Positions 23,061-36,800 of a stretch of 64,000 nucleotides of DNA are shown piece after piece. The stretch is from the NCBI GenBank assembly GCA_963277665.1, contig OY728119.1:318452206-318516205 (forward strand), written 5' to 3'. The notes below the pieces were generated by a model. The model ran no database searches and was not told where the DNA came from. It saw only the letters and a list, made by a program, of their open reading frames with translations. The stretch's first letter is position 1. The number at the start of each line of letters is the position of its first letter. Position numbers and translations under genes: made by a program. The DNA is from Viscum album. Lineage: Eukaryota > Streptophyta > Magnoliopsida > Santalales > Viscaceae.

Positions 23061-25028
23061 GTACCTCTATCAGGATTTAGAAATTCAAGATCCAACTAAT
23101 GGTAAAATATTTAATGTTAATGATCATAGAGTCAAACCATTGATTGAACCAGTACAAAAAATTGAATTTGATGAAAAATATTGTGAAACAACCATAGATG
23201 AGAAAAATACGTAAATAATTAAGGGCCTAAGTCAAGCTAATGACGTCCAACAAAGCGCTGCATGGGAGGAAACACTTGGTTTTCTAGTTTCCAATAATTT
23301 TTTTGTTTTAATAATCTTTATATTTTAAATAGGATTAATGAGTCATTTTGATATTTAAAAATAATAAAAAATAGAATGTTGACCTACTCTTCTATTATGA
23401 GTATGGATGGGTATAAAAGGAGAGCGCCATAATCATCCCTGTCACATGGTGTGATCCTTTAGTAATACCTTACCGAGAAATTTAAAATAAGATAATGTAT
23501 CATCACCTCATTTTATTTTTATGTGTTTGTGGGTAAAAATAAAATATATATAATAATAATAATAAAATTAAAAGGCAACATTGTAGGTCATGGGGAAAAC
23601 CCTGTCGTAACCGGTGAAGCCGTGGGGACTCGAACCCTCGATCGAAGGGAGATAGGGTTGCACACTTACCACTAACTTACATCTTATAGTGATTTATTAT
23701 TCTATAATTTTTGTATATATACATAAATTTTAAATTTTTTTATAATATGAATTAATAAATATAAATATAAATACATATATTTTTTTTCTTTTGTTTTTTT
23801 TCTTTCGTTATTCTGCTAGGGAATTCTCAGAGTGATATAAAGATCAAGGGATTAAAATAGAGCATCAAGAATTTCAACAAAAACCACCGGGAGACATTAT
23901 TCCATGATCTTCATTTTTTATTTTCTTTTTAAACTCCCATTCTCTACCTCTACCCCCTTTTAAATTTTATTTTCTTTAAACACTGGGGATAGTGTTATTT
24001 TACATTGGGTGAGATAAAATAATTGCTTTTGTGTTAAAAAATTGAATTATTTAAAAAAAAGTGCGCGTTAATAGAAAAAATGTTTTTTTAACCATGTACA
24101 TGATAATTGAAATTGTACACTTTGGAACTAAATATCAAATAATTTAACATGTACTGATTCAAATTTTTATCCATGTATGTTTCATGAGCATATATTTTGG
24201 AATGTGTGGCTGCCTAATGTGATATTTCATTGTTTATATTTTCATCCAAATAAAAAAGAATCAAAATGCACGTCCATTGGATAGTGGGGAATTAGTTTGA
24301 GTTCATGGGGTCCCCCAAATAAATAGCATAGGATTGATGATAATTTTAGTTTTAATATGAGTATTCAAAAAAATAATGAATGTGTGTAGTGCAATGAAAT
24401 GATCTAATGCGTGGCTTTCAGCACTTGGGGATCATGACTCAATAGTTTTCTGGCCCAAAGATAGTAATTGTATCTATATTTATGGTAATTTGGATTTATT
24501 TTTGACTGATTTAACTCGAGATGATGCCAGAGTATGTGAGCTTCAGTTGGTTCCCTAAGGTCTTTGAGCTTGCAAGTCATCAGAAAGGTCTCATTATAGG
24601 GGTTGACTCTTTTGAGTGTAATTTCAATTAACAATGAAAAATGAAAAAAAACAAAAAACAATACAAATAAAATAAATATTTTTTAATACTCATATTAATA
24701 TTGATATGTGATTCCACCTAGTGCTTCCATCATTTCCCTCTTAAATAAATATGATCCCCCATGTCTAATGCGATGAACAACACATCATCACTCTTAATTA
24801 ATATTGGATGAAATATGGTGATGAATTTTAATAAAGGAATGGGCTTGGGATTGATATATACTTATGAAACTATCTTTTATTAAAATATTTTTATGGGTTT
24901 ACTGATTGTTTGGTATAATGTATTTTGGTGATCATTGTGTATTAAAATGTTTTTGGAAAAGGGAATTCGAATTTCATATTGTTGAGATACATTTTGATCG
25001 GGACTAGAAAATCTAAAGTTGTGGGGTG
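23061..25028 (+). other. 3' untranslated region of element C
   Basis: About 2 kb between integrase and 3' LTR. Athila elements sometimes carry an envelope-like frame here; I see none. AT-rich with stretches of poly-T and a tRNA-like insert at about 23590-23700 described separately. Confidence 0.5.
23560..23705 (-). repeat. Possible tRNA-derived SINE remnant
   Basis: Read on the minus strand, the segment has a perfect RNA polymerase III B box GGTTCGAGTCC (about 23624-23634), an A-box-like TTAGTGGTAAG some 45 bases before it, and a (ATT)n-rich tail at 23550-23575. This is the layout of a plant tRNA-derived SINE head. It cannot be a normal tRNA gene because the cloverleaf is incomplete. No target duplication was found. 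Confidence 0.4.
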
Positions 25029-26745
25029 TGATTTTCCAATAAAAACACATATGTTAATTATATTTTAATTGTATTAAATGTTCATTTTTTATCTTAAGGG
25101 CCTGAGTTAGTGGATTTTAATTTTGAAAATCCATTCTCATCATTTGTGCACTTCATGCCTAATGTACACCAATTTAGGCCCAGTGATACATCTGATTTTA
25201 ATGAATGTAATTATCAATATTTTGATTAGATATTTTTTGGAAATGGATATAATCTTCAATATGAGCATTTTTTATTCAAGTATCAATATAGTATTTATAA
25301 AGAATGATGGGGACATTTGGAGATGAAAAGAAACAATTCTAGAGAAGGTAGATTGGACACCCGCTCACAGATGAGAATGTGAGGCCGACAATACAGACCC
25401 AATGAAGCCCAAATTTTGGGGGATTATATAATCCATATAGAGAGAAATATAATACATTAGGATCCATTTTAATTTGGCATCTATTGGGGTTATTCAGGAG
25501 GCCCAATTTAGAGATAAAATTTCAGGCCAGATTTTTCGGCCCAGATAAACAAACCACCAATTTAATCATAACTCGGAAAAAAAATTCATATGGGCTGAAA
25601 TATTACAGAGATCAAGGACACCACTGGAATTTTACCTTTTTCTTCTATTTCCCACTCCAAACCAGCCATCTAGAAGGACATCTTGGCACCTCTATCTAGC
25701 GGATTCAAGCTGATTCCAACTTCGTGTCTTGGGTGGAAAAGTCTTCTCTCCCTTACATTCCACCACCCTAGGCGTACCATACTCAATTGAGATCCTTTTT
25801 ACTATTGTGATCTCGACCCAATACTTTTGAAATGCCTATTTAAGGCAATAGTGGAGGAGGAATTCATCATATTTTGAGCCTCCATTCATTGTAATGTTAT
25901 GCTGTAATTTTGTTGTCTCAAGTTTTTCTTTCAGATGTAAGATGTTAAATTCACATTAGTTTATTAATAAAATTTAGTCATATCTTCTTATTATATTTTT
26001 CTTCATATCACTATGGTACCGTTGGTTCATGGGATAAATTTATTCACACCAACCCTTGTGAAATTTATCACACAACGATGGAATGATCGTAATTTTGTTG
26101 TTTTTACTTCTTCAATTCCACTCTTGTAAGTCTACTTTCCGCTTCTGTTGAGGGAATGTAATCAATGGAGGGCTAACCCACTTATAGGCTGATCCAAATG
26201 AGTAGAAAGGGTATGGATGTTTTGTTATTTCTCACTCTATTAATGTCTAAGAACTTATTTTAATTGAGATTTTTGTTTGAAGATCATTAAACTTTTTAGT
26301 CCTCGTTGAATTTAAGGCCACACACTTCAAGTGAAAATACCAAAATTAACCTTAAAGTGCTCAAATATATGATCCATAAAGTGTGTTGGTGATTAGATTA
26401 AATTATTTTGGTTTTAAACCAGTAAGTGATGATGTTGTTTAATCTTCCTAAATGAACCCATCTCTGATATACGAAATTGAAATCACTAAAATAGGAAATC
26501 ATCTAATCCACCCCGAGTGATAACCTAGGATCAACTCATTATCATAAATTGAATTAACTGAAATATGTTAGTGATCCTTTAAAACCATCTAAAATCAACC
26601 CAATTTGGCTTGTTCAAAGCCAAAAACTATTTTTAGAATGTGAGTGTCTATAGGTTTCTTCTTAGGTCTCTGAGGATTCGACAACCCAAGCTACACGACA
26701 AGAGACCACTTAGCCCTAAAAATGTGGGTAAATTTGGGTGCAATA
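25029..26745 (+). repeat. 3' LTR of element C
   Basis: Begins TGATTTTCC and matches the interrupted 5' LTR across the point where B inserted, giving the empty-site sequence CAGACCCAATGAAG at about 25393-25406. The right end is 26742 (CA) or 26745 when the GAGGC/GAGGA duplication is used. Confidence 0.8.
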
Positions 26746-27512
26746 AGAGGATTTGGTGTTTATAAATTGGATGTGATATAGTTGGGAGGTCCAAGTGTGT
26801 GTGGGCATGCTTTGACATGGTTATTTCAGAAGAGGTGGGAGCACCAATTTGTTTTTCTGTTAGGGTGTGAGAGTGGATAATTAGTGGAAAAGTGGTATGG
26901 GGTACCCTATCATCGATGTGATTAATATATAACATTAAATTCCATTTATTATATGATGATCATGCTTTTGTTTGGAAGGGATTTATAATATAACTTTTTA
27001 GGTGATGTTGGGTTCTATTGGTTTATTAGAATATCATTAGCATGCTTCTCTTACATATGAAAAAGAGATTTCAGTTTTCCCAATGAGTAAACTTTCATAG
27101 TCACCTTATGTATATAAATTGATTTTAGGATTCTAGGAGGATTACATAGACCATGATGGACCTCATTAGCATGGAATTTTGGGATGTTTGATGCGTTGCT
27201 GCTTAGTTTTACTTTAGGTACTTACTTTATGGGTTTATTGTATTTGTAACAGTTTTTTGAACATGCATGTGAGATGGTTTGGGATTTCTTATATATATAT
27301 ATATATATTATGTCCTGGAGTTGTTTTGGGATAAACCATCTTATCTCCGGATAATTTTTTCCTATAAATCTTAATTCCACACATATTGTGAGATCATTGT
27401 ACCCTGTGTTCTAGTTGCCACCCCAAGGCCTACTAGTGGCGGGACTCAAGGGTCATTATATATCTTCCTTCATTGTTAACTCAGGAAGGGCATATTTGTA
27501 TGGAAAGTGTCA
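26746..27512 (+). repeat. 5' LTR of element A, second segment
   Basis: Resumes LTR A after element C and matches about 44570-45341, including GGGGTACCC near 26900 (44730) and CAAGGCCTACT near 27424 (45249). Contains a (TA)n run at about 27290-27309. Ends in GTGTCA at 27512. Confidence 0.75.
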
Positions 27513-27520
27513 TGATTGAA

Positions 27521-27532
27521 TGGTATTAGAGG
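27521..27532 (+). promoter_or_regulatory. Primer binding site of element A (tRNA-Met type)
   Basis: TGGTATTAGAGG, eight bases after the LTR end, differing from the usual TGGTATCAGAGC at two positions. Confidence 0.75.
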
Positions 27533-29300
27533 TGATTGTTGAGAGATAGGATGTATTTTGGGGTTATGAATAATTATTATTGCATGAGTTGGTAGAGAAA
27601 TAGTTTCTGGTGATAATGGTTTGTGACATAGGCTAGGGACGACCGACTAGGACACATGATTTTAGGCCCCCCATGATCCGATTCTAGGACTTTGACCCTA
27701 TCGAATGACCAAGTGAGGCTATACTATTTTCATGGTAAAGACCCTAGGAAAGGTAAATGCATCATAATGACTTGTGTTCTTGTATGATTTTTTTTGGAAT
27801 TTGAAATTGGTAAAAAAATGAATCAAATGAGTTAAAATGAATCTTAAATAAAACTTCATACTTCTCGAGATAAGGAATTTATTTTTTCCCATTTTAAGCT
27901 ATGGAACCTGGTTATTGTCACAGTGTGGCTCAACCAGTTGAAGCTCATCTAGCTTAATTGGTTGATCAGTGGAGGGTTGATCCAAGGGTGGAGGTAGATC
28001 AGTTGTAGAGAATGTTAGGTTCTTTACAATGCTAGACCTTGGGAATGTAGAATGAATGTGTTTAATACATAGAGAGTGAGAGAATTGGATTGAGGAGCAT
28101 GAGATCATGTTTAGTTTGATCTCTCCACCCATAAAGTACTGGGTTCCATTATTAGTGTGTCATATGAGGGCAGTTTTTCATCAGTGTTGAACATTGTACT
28201 TGGGTGAGAGGAAGTAGTCTGGTATTCTGTGGGTTGACTTTGAGAAGGAGTTTGGAGTATAATTCCTTTCATTGACCATGGGGTATGTGAAGAGGAAAGA
28301 GTTACTCTGCCTCTATCATGTGAGTATTCCAATACAAGATCTAGGGATTATGTTCAATGGTCTCCTTTATTTTTTCCTATATATCTTTCAAGATGAAGAG
28401 TATTTTGTGAGATGCCTAGAGGAGGCACTTTTTCCTTCTATTTAGTATTTCATTACTCTATATACATTATCGATGTATTTGGAGGTTCAAAAGAAGGGGT
28501 ATATAGTAAAGAGGGTTCACTCATGAGTAGTTCTACCCTGATAGGGGATCCATTATAGTTCCTTGAGTAGTAGGGACATTAGTTGAAGATCTCAGGTGTT
28601 GGGACCATCGAGGATTTGGCTGATAGGGAAAAACCTCAGTAGTTTCCCTTTTTTACTTATGGTTTTAGTGGTTCTCATGCCCCTCTTATTGGATTTGGGT
28701 CGATGCATTTATTATATTGATTTTACAAACATATTCATAACCAGTTTTCAGAGTCCCTTTGACCTCAATATAGTAGAGGTGGATAGGTTCTACACCAACC
28801 TCAGAAACAGTTTCTAGCTATGCCATTTCAACAGTAGGGACAACAGTCTCATGATCCACCGATGGGAGATATATTATGTAGATTCTGACCTTAGTGTGTT
28901 TCTATCGGACCTCAGTATGGTTGTTTTCATGGAGGTATTATTTAGTATAGGGTAAGAGTAGTTGGACTTAGTTAATTGCATGCCATAGAGGTAGCAGTTC
29001 CAGTACAACTGAAAATCATTAGAGGTATGATCAAACTATTTAGTATACTATCTTGTGTTTTGCTTGATTAAGGAAATTCACACTTCTTTGTTTCACCCAT
29101 TCTATCACATTCTCTAGGACTATACACAGAGAATCTTCCCATTCCATTGGGGTTGAGTACACCAGTTGGAGGTCATACCAACTTGTTTGAACTATGTCGG
29201 GGATGTAGACGGATGATAGTACCACATCCGTCCCATGACGATATCTTCTTTCTACAAATACAACAATATTATTTCATTCATTGCATCAACTGATTGAATT
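27533..29300 (+). pseudogene. Leader and gag region of element A (unrecognisable)
   Basis: By position this must hold the leader, gag and part of protease, but stops and indels are so frequent that I cannot follow a gag frame or find a zinc knuckle. A short frame near 28690 (LLDLG) may be the protease active site. Minus-strand open frames here are chance. Confidence 0.4.
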
Positions 29301-31708
29301 CTGTACATGCTATTATTGACTGCTTCTATGGAAGAGTCATGTTTTCAGACCTGGGTGGCCAGTCTCTGGGTTTCATTGGTGATCAGAATTTTTATGTGGG
29401 TAGTCAGCCAAAAAAGCCTATCCTTTAATTCTTGTTCAAGATGTTATTGGAATCAGTATATATTTGGATAGTGGACATTCATAGTGTTATTGGTGAGTTC
29501 CAGGATGTTTTCCCTAAGGAATTTTTGATTCTACCCCTTGATGTGATGTGGAGTTCATCATATCCCTACATTCCAGTGCATCACTGATTTTGATGGATCC
29601 TTATCGAGTTAGAACCCTTTTTAGTTGTGGGAGTTGTCGATTCAGATTGATGACCTGATAATGAAGGGTTTTATCTGAACCTGTTTTTTACGGGGTGTTC
29701 TGTGTTGTTTATAAAGTAGGAGGATGGTGGCTTGAGTTTGTGTGTATAATACTTTAGATTAAACCAAGTGATAGTCAAGAAAAATTTCCCTATCCTAAGA
29801 TTATATTATCTTTTCAACCATCTAAGATGAGAAATTTTGTTTTATAATATTGATTTTATGTATGTATATCATCAGTTAAGGGTGAAAGAGGGTGACATCT
29901 TGAAGGCTGCTTTCAGAAGCAGGTAGGGCACTTTGAGTTCATATTCATTCTATTTGGTGTTATGAACTCACCGTCTCTGTTCATGGGGCTTAAAAACAAT
30001 ATATTTCACGTGTTCCTGGACTGTTTCATCATTTTATTCATCAATGGAATCTTGTTCTACATGAAGTCAGAGGAGGATCATATTGACCATCTCAGGACTA
30101 TCTTGTAGGTTCTTTAGCACCACTAGATCTAAGAATATTTTTCCAAGTGTATGTTCTGAAAATGATAGGTGCATTTCCTTGGGCATGTGTTGTCTCAATA
30201 TGGTGGAATAATGGACCCCTCAAAGGTTGAGGTAGTTGTTTCTTGGGTATCACCCAAGAATATGGGATAGGTTCATTGTTTTCTCAGTTTTTTAAAATAT
30301 TATCGATGTTTTCTACCAAATTTCTCTCAAGTTATATCTCTATTTACTGCTCTGACCAGAAAAGGAAAAAATTTTGTCTGGATTGAGCGGTAATAGCCAT
30401 GGTTCATCTATTTGAAGGGGATGTTGGTTAGTGATCTCGTGCATTGGTTTCCAAAGGAGGGGTAATGTTTTAGGTTTTTGGTGATGCTTCCCATTTGGGA
30501 TTGAGGTTCCTATTAATGCCACAAGGGGAAGTGATCTCTTATGGTTCTTGGAAGTTATGTCCCCACAAATGTAACTATGCCACCCATGACCTAGAGCTAT
30601 TAGTGGTCATGTTTGTGCTGACGTTGTGGAAAAATTTCCCACATTGGGGAATTCTTTGTGGTTTTCTTGAATCACAATAGTTTAAGGTATATATATTACT
30701 CTAATGATCAGAATTTGAGATAGCATAGGTGGATGGAGTTTCTTTAGGATTATAATTTCAATATATCCTACACCACAAGAAATGTGTTTTCATATCCAAT
30801 TCCTTGAGAAGGAAGTCAAAGAAGGTGGTATTTCTAGAATCTACAAATTCTTGGAAGGAAATGCATAATTGTATAGTCTTACAGTTAGATGAAAGGGTGG
30901 ATATCGGTAGATTCTATTTTTTATAATACCAATGAAGTATTATATAATATAACAGGTGGAATTGTCTTAGTGGGGAGACTTAAGGGTGTAGGTGTTCCAT
31001 GATCATTTTAGCCACAGTGATGTTCTGGAGGGATTATTGGAGTATTGTTAGAATAAAATGTTTTTTCATTTACGAAGGTTTTTTCCAATGGAGATGCATA
31101 TGGGAGTCCTCTTAAAGTATCATATCTCACCCATACAGGTACATTTCTAAATTTAAAAGAAGTACCATGGCATGATAAGGTTGTTTTAGTGTCTTGGGAT
31201 GAAGTGGGTCGTGGCCGATTTTATAGGAAAATTATTCATATTCTTGTAGGTGAAGGTTGGGCACCGTGTTCCCGGTGCTTGGTTGCAGCCCTTAAATGAT
31301 CCCGAGTGGATATGGGATGAAATATAAGTTGTGTTTGTCACAAAGTTTCCAAGGGATTAGGGATTCAATGATGTTATCTTGGTAATATTGGATCAGCATA
31401 TGAAATCAGCTCACTTCTTAGAGATCAAGAAGTCAAGCAAGGCGGATACCTTGGAGAAGGGGTATGTGGATGAACTGGTGCAACAACATGGAGTTTCGAG
31501 ATCTATTGTCATGGATCAGGATACATGTTTTACCTCGTGGGTCTGAAGGGGATTAGAACGTGCTTTTGGCACTCAGTTAGGACTCAAAACATCCTTTCAC
31601 CCTCAGAAATATGGTCAGGTAGAATGAACTATCTAGATGTAGGAAGATATGCTATGAGCAAGCATCATCGACTTTCGCGGATTTTGGGTATAAAATCATC
31701 CCTTCATA
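29300..31708 (+). pseudogene. pol of element A, part 1: RT, RNase H, integrase core (broken)
   Basis: Recognisable from DCFYGRVMF near 29320 and GEFQDVFP near 29490, through RT motifs (the FPYPK-type block near 29795, then FSKIDL-like sequence near 29850, and FGVMNSP near 29962). At the catalytic site, FI-DD-I is replaced by FINGI at about 30040-30054, so both catalytic aspartates are lost. RNase H spans 30470-30740. Integrase has LDQHMKSAHF near 31388 (first catalytic Asp kept), a second Asp in MDQDTCF near 31510, and GQVE near 31613 in place of GQSE. It is cut by element D at 31708-31713 and resumes at 40906. Confidence 0.8.
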
Positions 31709-31713
31709 GAGTT
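31709..31713 (+). repeat. Target site duplication of element D, left copy
   Basis: GAGTT immediately before TGTCATG, repeated at 40906-40910. Joining the flanks restores the integrase reading direction of A. Confidence 0.8.
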
Positions 31714-33830
31714 TGTCATGAAACCAAATAAAACATAGTGGAAGTAAAAGAAACAAGGAAATATGCATAATAAGTAAGATTCAATGGGAGTAATGTACTA
31801 GATTTAAAAAAGGCATAAAAAATCCCAAATTACTATAAAGGAAGATCTTAAAATAGGGAAAATATCCCCAATGTCACTAAGTAAACAACTCACCAATTCT
31901 GAAGCTCAACTGATGGATACACCTCCAAGAGATCCCTTCCAGTGTCTCAAACATGGAAGGAGAAAGTATATAAAAACCTGATGGAAAATGTAGGGTGTGA
32001 TCCTAATCCCAGTAGGATACCACCAAATATTTCATAATAGATTCCAAATATAGATTATCCAAAGAAAAGGATTGTACTTTAAAAATAAATAGGTTTGGAA
32101 ATTTAAAATCATATTTAAACAAAAAAATCTATATAGTTTTAATATGACGTAAAATACATTTAAATAACATGCATCACTTTAAAAGAGAGGTAAAATTTCT
32201 AAAAAAATGGCTTTAATAAAACAATTACATAAAATATTTTATATAAATCCAACAAAAGAATGTAATGTAGTTTTACAACATTAGCATATATTTATATCTC
32301 ACATATAAATAAACAATTAAGAAACACGATCATCTATAAATTAGGTATGATAGTATTAACTACATATTGCATTGAAAACTCTTCAAGTGATTCAAGAGAA
32401 ATTAGTATACACACGTCCCACTAAAATTGGCCTGAGATGACTCATCACCCACCCATCATCGATGTGACTAGCCTTAGGAATATTTTAGAATGTTGTAGTA
32501 GCAATGAGTGTATCCAAGTTTCTCATGAACTACCAAAGGATTTCATGTGCTCTTACATTATCAGAAATTTATTTTAAGACCACATAAAATAAAATTAAAT
32601 CCCATTCATCCATTTAAAAATGCCATTTTTTCAATTTAAAAAAATGGGTTTTAATAAAAAAATTCCCTTTTCATGCCATAAAACTGCTGGATTGCTATCA
32701 AATCATTCCAATCAATTTTCACAAGTTGGACATACATTCAAAACCAATTCCACCATTTTCAGAAATCATTTTCCACAATTATATTCAAAATTTTAATCGA
32801 AATAATTTCCATCGAATCCAATATTTAAATTCAACAACTTAAATCATCCAATTTACATAACCACACCCCAATTCAATGTTATTAGGGTTTTTTCCAAATT
32901 TCCATGTGAAAAACAATTTCAAATATACCCATTTCCTAGAATCAGGTTTTTAATAATTTAATTGGGATAAATATTGATTAATTGAAATTAAATAAAAAAT
33001 TTAAATACATCACGCAATTAATGAATAATCAATTTGGAAATTCAGGATGGAACCATCTACCTCTTCCTAAAACTCAACACTCACAATGACTCCCGTAAAT
33101 GAGAAATAAGGTGGATATGACCTCAAAAACCAAACTAGAATCACGAGCTTACACCATAGGGCATAGATCCATATATTCCAAGATGATCTATTGAAAACCC
33201 AATATAGGAGAAAGAATTTTAGTTAAAGACCAATGTAGAATGCGTAACCGAATATCACCTACCAAATGAATAAAGATTGATGTCCAAATGAATGGATATA
33301 GAAGGGTTAGAAGGATCCATGAATAACTTGGGAAGGAATTAAGTTGAGGTATAGGAAACCATATAAGATTATAAGAGAAATTCCAAGGGAACTATTGCTT
33401 TTATAGGCACTTGTTGGGGTATTTCATGATTCGTAATCAATTACATATCATGAAATCCTTAAGTAATGTTACTATGAGAAGAAGATGTGATGCCATGAAT
33501 TAAATGCTAGAGCATGAGTCAAATGAGTGATTTTCACTTGTTTACAATGTGTAAACACGGTTCACGATGTGAAACACTTCACAACATATATTCCACTTCC
33601 ATGGCTTGTACCCTATCACAACTTACATGTCATGTAACCATAGTTCACGATGTGTAATTCCCTAGAATCCTATCGTTAAAAATCCAAAATAAAGTGAGAT
33701 TCCAACCAAACAAGGAATTTACCATTTAAACCATCCATTGAACTCATACTTTACCTTACCCTGGTAATGAAAGGGAAAAATCACGACAGGGGTAATGATG
33801 TACCTATTAGAATGGTAATGGGATGTTACA
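31714..33830 (-). repeat. 3' LTR of element D
   Basis: Plus-strand ends TGTCATG and GGGATGTTACA. Aligns with 38683-40905 from about 31730, for example CTCCAAGAGATCCCTTCC at 31923 and 38998, and AGTGAGATTCCAA near 33690 and 40770. Confidence 0.8.
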
Positions 33831-36800
33831 ACCTAACCACCATGAGAACTTTCCATCCCCATAAATCCTATGAAGATGATTCCATACCAAGGATACCAGG
33901 ACACTACTATTGCATAAGTGCGTCACATTCCCACTTTTTATTATTATTAGAACCATCATTATGTTACAAAAAAATGAAATGTATCGTCCTCCAATGAAGT
34001 AACATGGCCTTAGAATCAACTATCATGATTGGCAGTTCAGTCAAGGACAAATCAGGCTCAATATCAAGATCACTCCATCTAAAAATGTGTGATGGATTAG
34101 TTAGATAATTTCTCATTTGTGATACATGGAATACATTATGTATCAATTATAGTTGTGGTGGAAGTTCTAAACAGTAAGAAACTTTACCAACATACTCAAC
34201 AACCTTGAATGGTCCCACAAATTGAGGAGAAAGCTTCCCTTTCCTCCCAAGATGTCGATGACCCAATCAAAGTGAAAATTTCAAGAACACATGATTTCCA
34301 ACTGAAAGCTCAAAATTTTTATAGTGGTGATCTCAATAAGACTTATATCGAATCTATTCTATCATAATGCTCTAAAAAACTAGTTGAATCTTTTTCAATG
34401 TCTCTTACACCAAGCTTGGTCAAACTAAATAACTTAAAACAAAATTCCAACCAAAAAAAATAATATTTAAAAGTTAATCCATAGAAGTCCTCAAAAGCTT
34501 CCATTTTTTATCATTTATTGGTAATTTTTGTTATAAGAAAAACTAACCACCCAAAAGTGATCATCCCAAGCCCCATAAAAGTTGAAAACACAAGTTTGAA
34601 TCATATCCTCAAGAATGTGTGCAACTCTCTCTATCTAGAAATCCAACTGTGGATGATAGCCCATGATCAAACAAACATGAGATCCCAGTGCCTCATGAAG
34701 TCCTCTCTAAAAGTGATAAGTAAACAATGGATCCCTGTAAAAAACTTTAGTAGATGAAGATCTGTGTAATCGAAAAATATCTTTCACATAGATACCCCCC
34801 ATATCAAAAATGTTTTTGTATCACGAATTGTTAAAAATTTATTCGACTAGGTTAGCCTGTCTATCAGAAACTGTATCACATTATTTGTTCTCTAGGTACA
34901 TGGAAACCCAAGCACAAAATCCTAAAATATTGCATCCCACTTCCAAGTAGGAATTGGAAGTGGTTGAAGCAAACCCGGAGGTTTCTAGTTCTCAGCCTTA
35001 ACCTGATGGCACATATTGAAATGAGAGACAAACTAAGAAAAGTCTTTCCTCATAACTATCTATCAGAACTAACACCACATATCATAGAACATTGTTGTGG
35101 TTCCTAGGTTAACTTCCAACTATGAATTTTGAAAACCCCACCATGAAAAACTTTTTTCTGCTAAAGGGATAGTAAAATGATTCTAATAGTAGAAAAAACA
35201 CTCTTTGGGGAACGACCACTGGGAAATAGTCTCCCCACCATAAAGAGTGCATTTAATACTATAAATTCATCATTAATATGTTGATCTTAAAGAATCATCT
35301 TGATAAGAGAATATTTCAACTAAAAGCTACAAAAAGAAACTTCATCACCTTTATTCAAAAAAAATGCAACTATGCAGTGAGGGCCATCATATTCTACTAT
35401 TTAAAAGATTCTTTCACTGCTTGGGTTGGATGTTTTATTCTTAATGCATCTGCAATCAAATTCCATATCTTCAAGGTATAGGTGATGTCAAAGTCGAATG
35501 TCTGTAGGTATCCAACTGAATGCCTATGGTGAAGGTTCAACTCTTTTTGAGACAAGATATAACTCTAGATTTTATGGTTTAGAAACATGGTAAACTATTT
35601 TCCATAATTGAATGTCATCAAATCTTTAGTGTTTTCATTACAGATGCAAGTTCAAGGTCATATGTAAGGTAATTATTCTCTTGTTTCCTAAGTTGATGAG
35701 ATCCATAAGAAACTACATGGAAACCCTGCATAAGAATACAACCCAATCCTAAAACAGATGCATCATAAAAGTAAACATAGGCATGTACAACCTTTCGAAG
35801 ATTCAACACTAATACAGAGTGAAAATACATTTTATCTCAACAAAATAACTCTGAAATTTATCATCCCAAAAAAACATCACCCCTTTATGAGTTAGAGAAG
35901 TCATCAGAGAATCCATCTTTGAAAATTCTTTCATTAACATGTGGTAATATATTAATATTCACATGATGCTCTGAATCTCGAAGAAATTCCATGGTCTCCC
36001 TCAAGTCATAACATCCTTTACATTCTTAGTATCCACTGATATAACATGTTCAGACACCATGTATCCCAAGAATTTTACATCATAAATTAAAAATTCAAAT
36101 TTATAGAGATTCACATAAAGTCAGTGAGTTATTAGTAGACTAAGAATATTTCTTAGATGATGCACATGTTCGTATTAAGGTTTTGAGGAAACAAAGAGTT
36201 TTTCCACAAATATCACTACAAAAGAATCTGAATACTCATGAAAGATATTGTTCATCAAATATAGAAACAATTTAGGATCATTTTCTAGACCAAAGGGCCA
36301 AACAAGGTACAAAAAATTTCCATACCTGATCTAAAAGGTAGTTTTCTGAATGTCCAATTTTTTTTATCCTCAACAGATAGTAAAAAATTCAAAGGTCGAT
36401 ATTTGAAAACTACTTTACACCTTTCAGCTGATCTAGCAGATCATCAATCTATGGAAATATATACATTTTCTTTACCATAACTCGATTGAGTTTCTATTAA
36501 TCAACACATAAGTGAAGATATCCATCATCCTACTTAGAGAAGATAATATGTGCCAATCAAGGTGATACACTTGGGGGGTATAAATCTTTTTTTGAGATAC
36601 TCTTACAACTGAGACTTCATCTCTTTATGTATATCTGGTTCCATGTGGTAAGATATAATTTCAATTGGTTAAGTACTAAAAATTAAGTCAATGGAAAAAT
36701 TGACCTCACTCAGTAGTGGAAAACTAGAGAAATCACAAGTAAAAAAGTCAAAAAACCTGACAACGACTTGAGGGAGATCCTCCCCAATTGTATCCTATTC

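Larger units (their letters stand above)
5161..26745 (+). mobile_element. LTR retrotransposon C (Athila/Tat-like Ty3/gypsy), nested in LTR of A, itself split by element B
   Basis: LTRs are 5161-5533 plus 16076-17422 (about 1.72 kb, interrupted by B) and 25029-~26745 (about 1.72 kb). The primer site after the 5' LTR matches the tRNA-Asp type used by Athila/Tat elements once transitions are allowed for. Gag, protease, RT, RNase H and integrase follow in Ty3/gypsy order and resemble Athila in detail, for example the FYEGL stretch in gag and the CGGHF stretch in integrase. The flanking five bases are GAGGC on the left and GAGGA on the right, a target duplication with one change if the right LTR ends at 26745. 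Own length without B is about 11.0 kb. Many stops; non-autonomous. Confidence 0.8.

Noticed and set aside
23603..23690. Functional tRNA gene
   Set aside because: The T-arm is good but the acceptor stem and anticodon arm cannot be formed; kept only as a possible SINE remnant.
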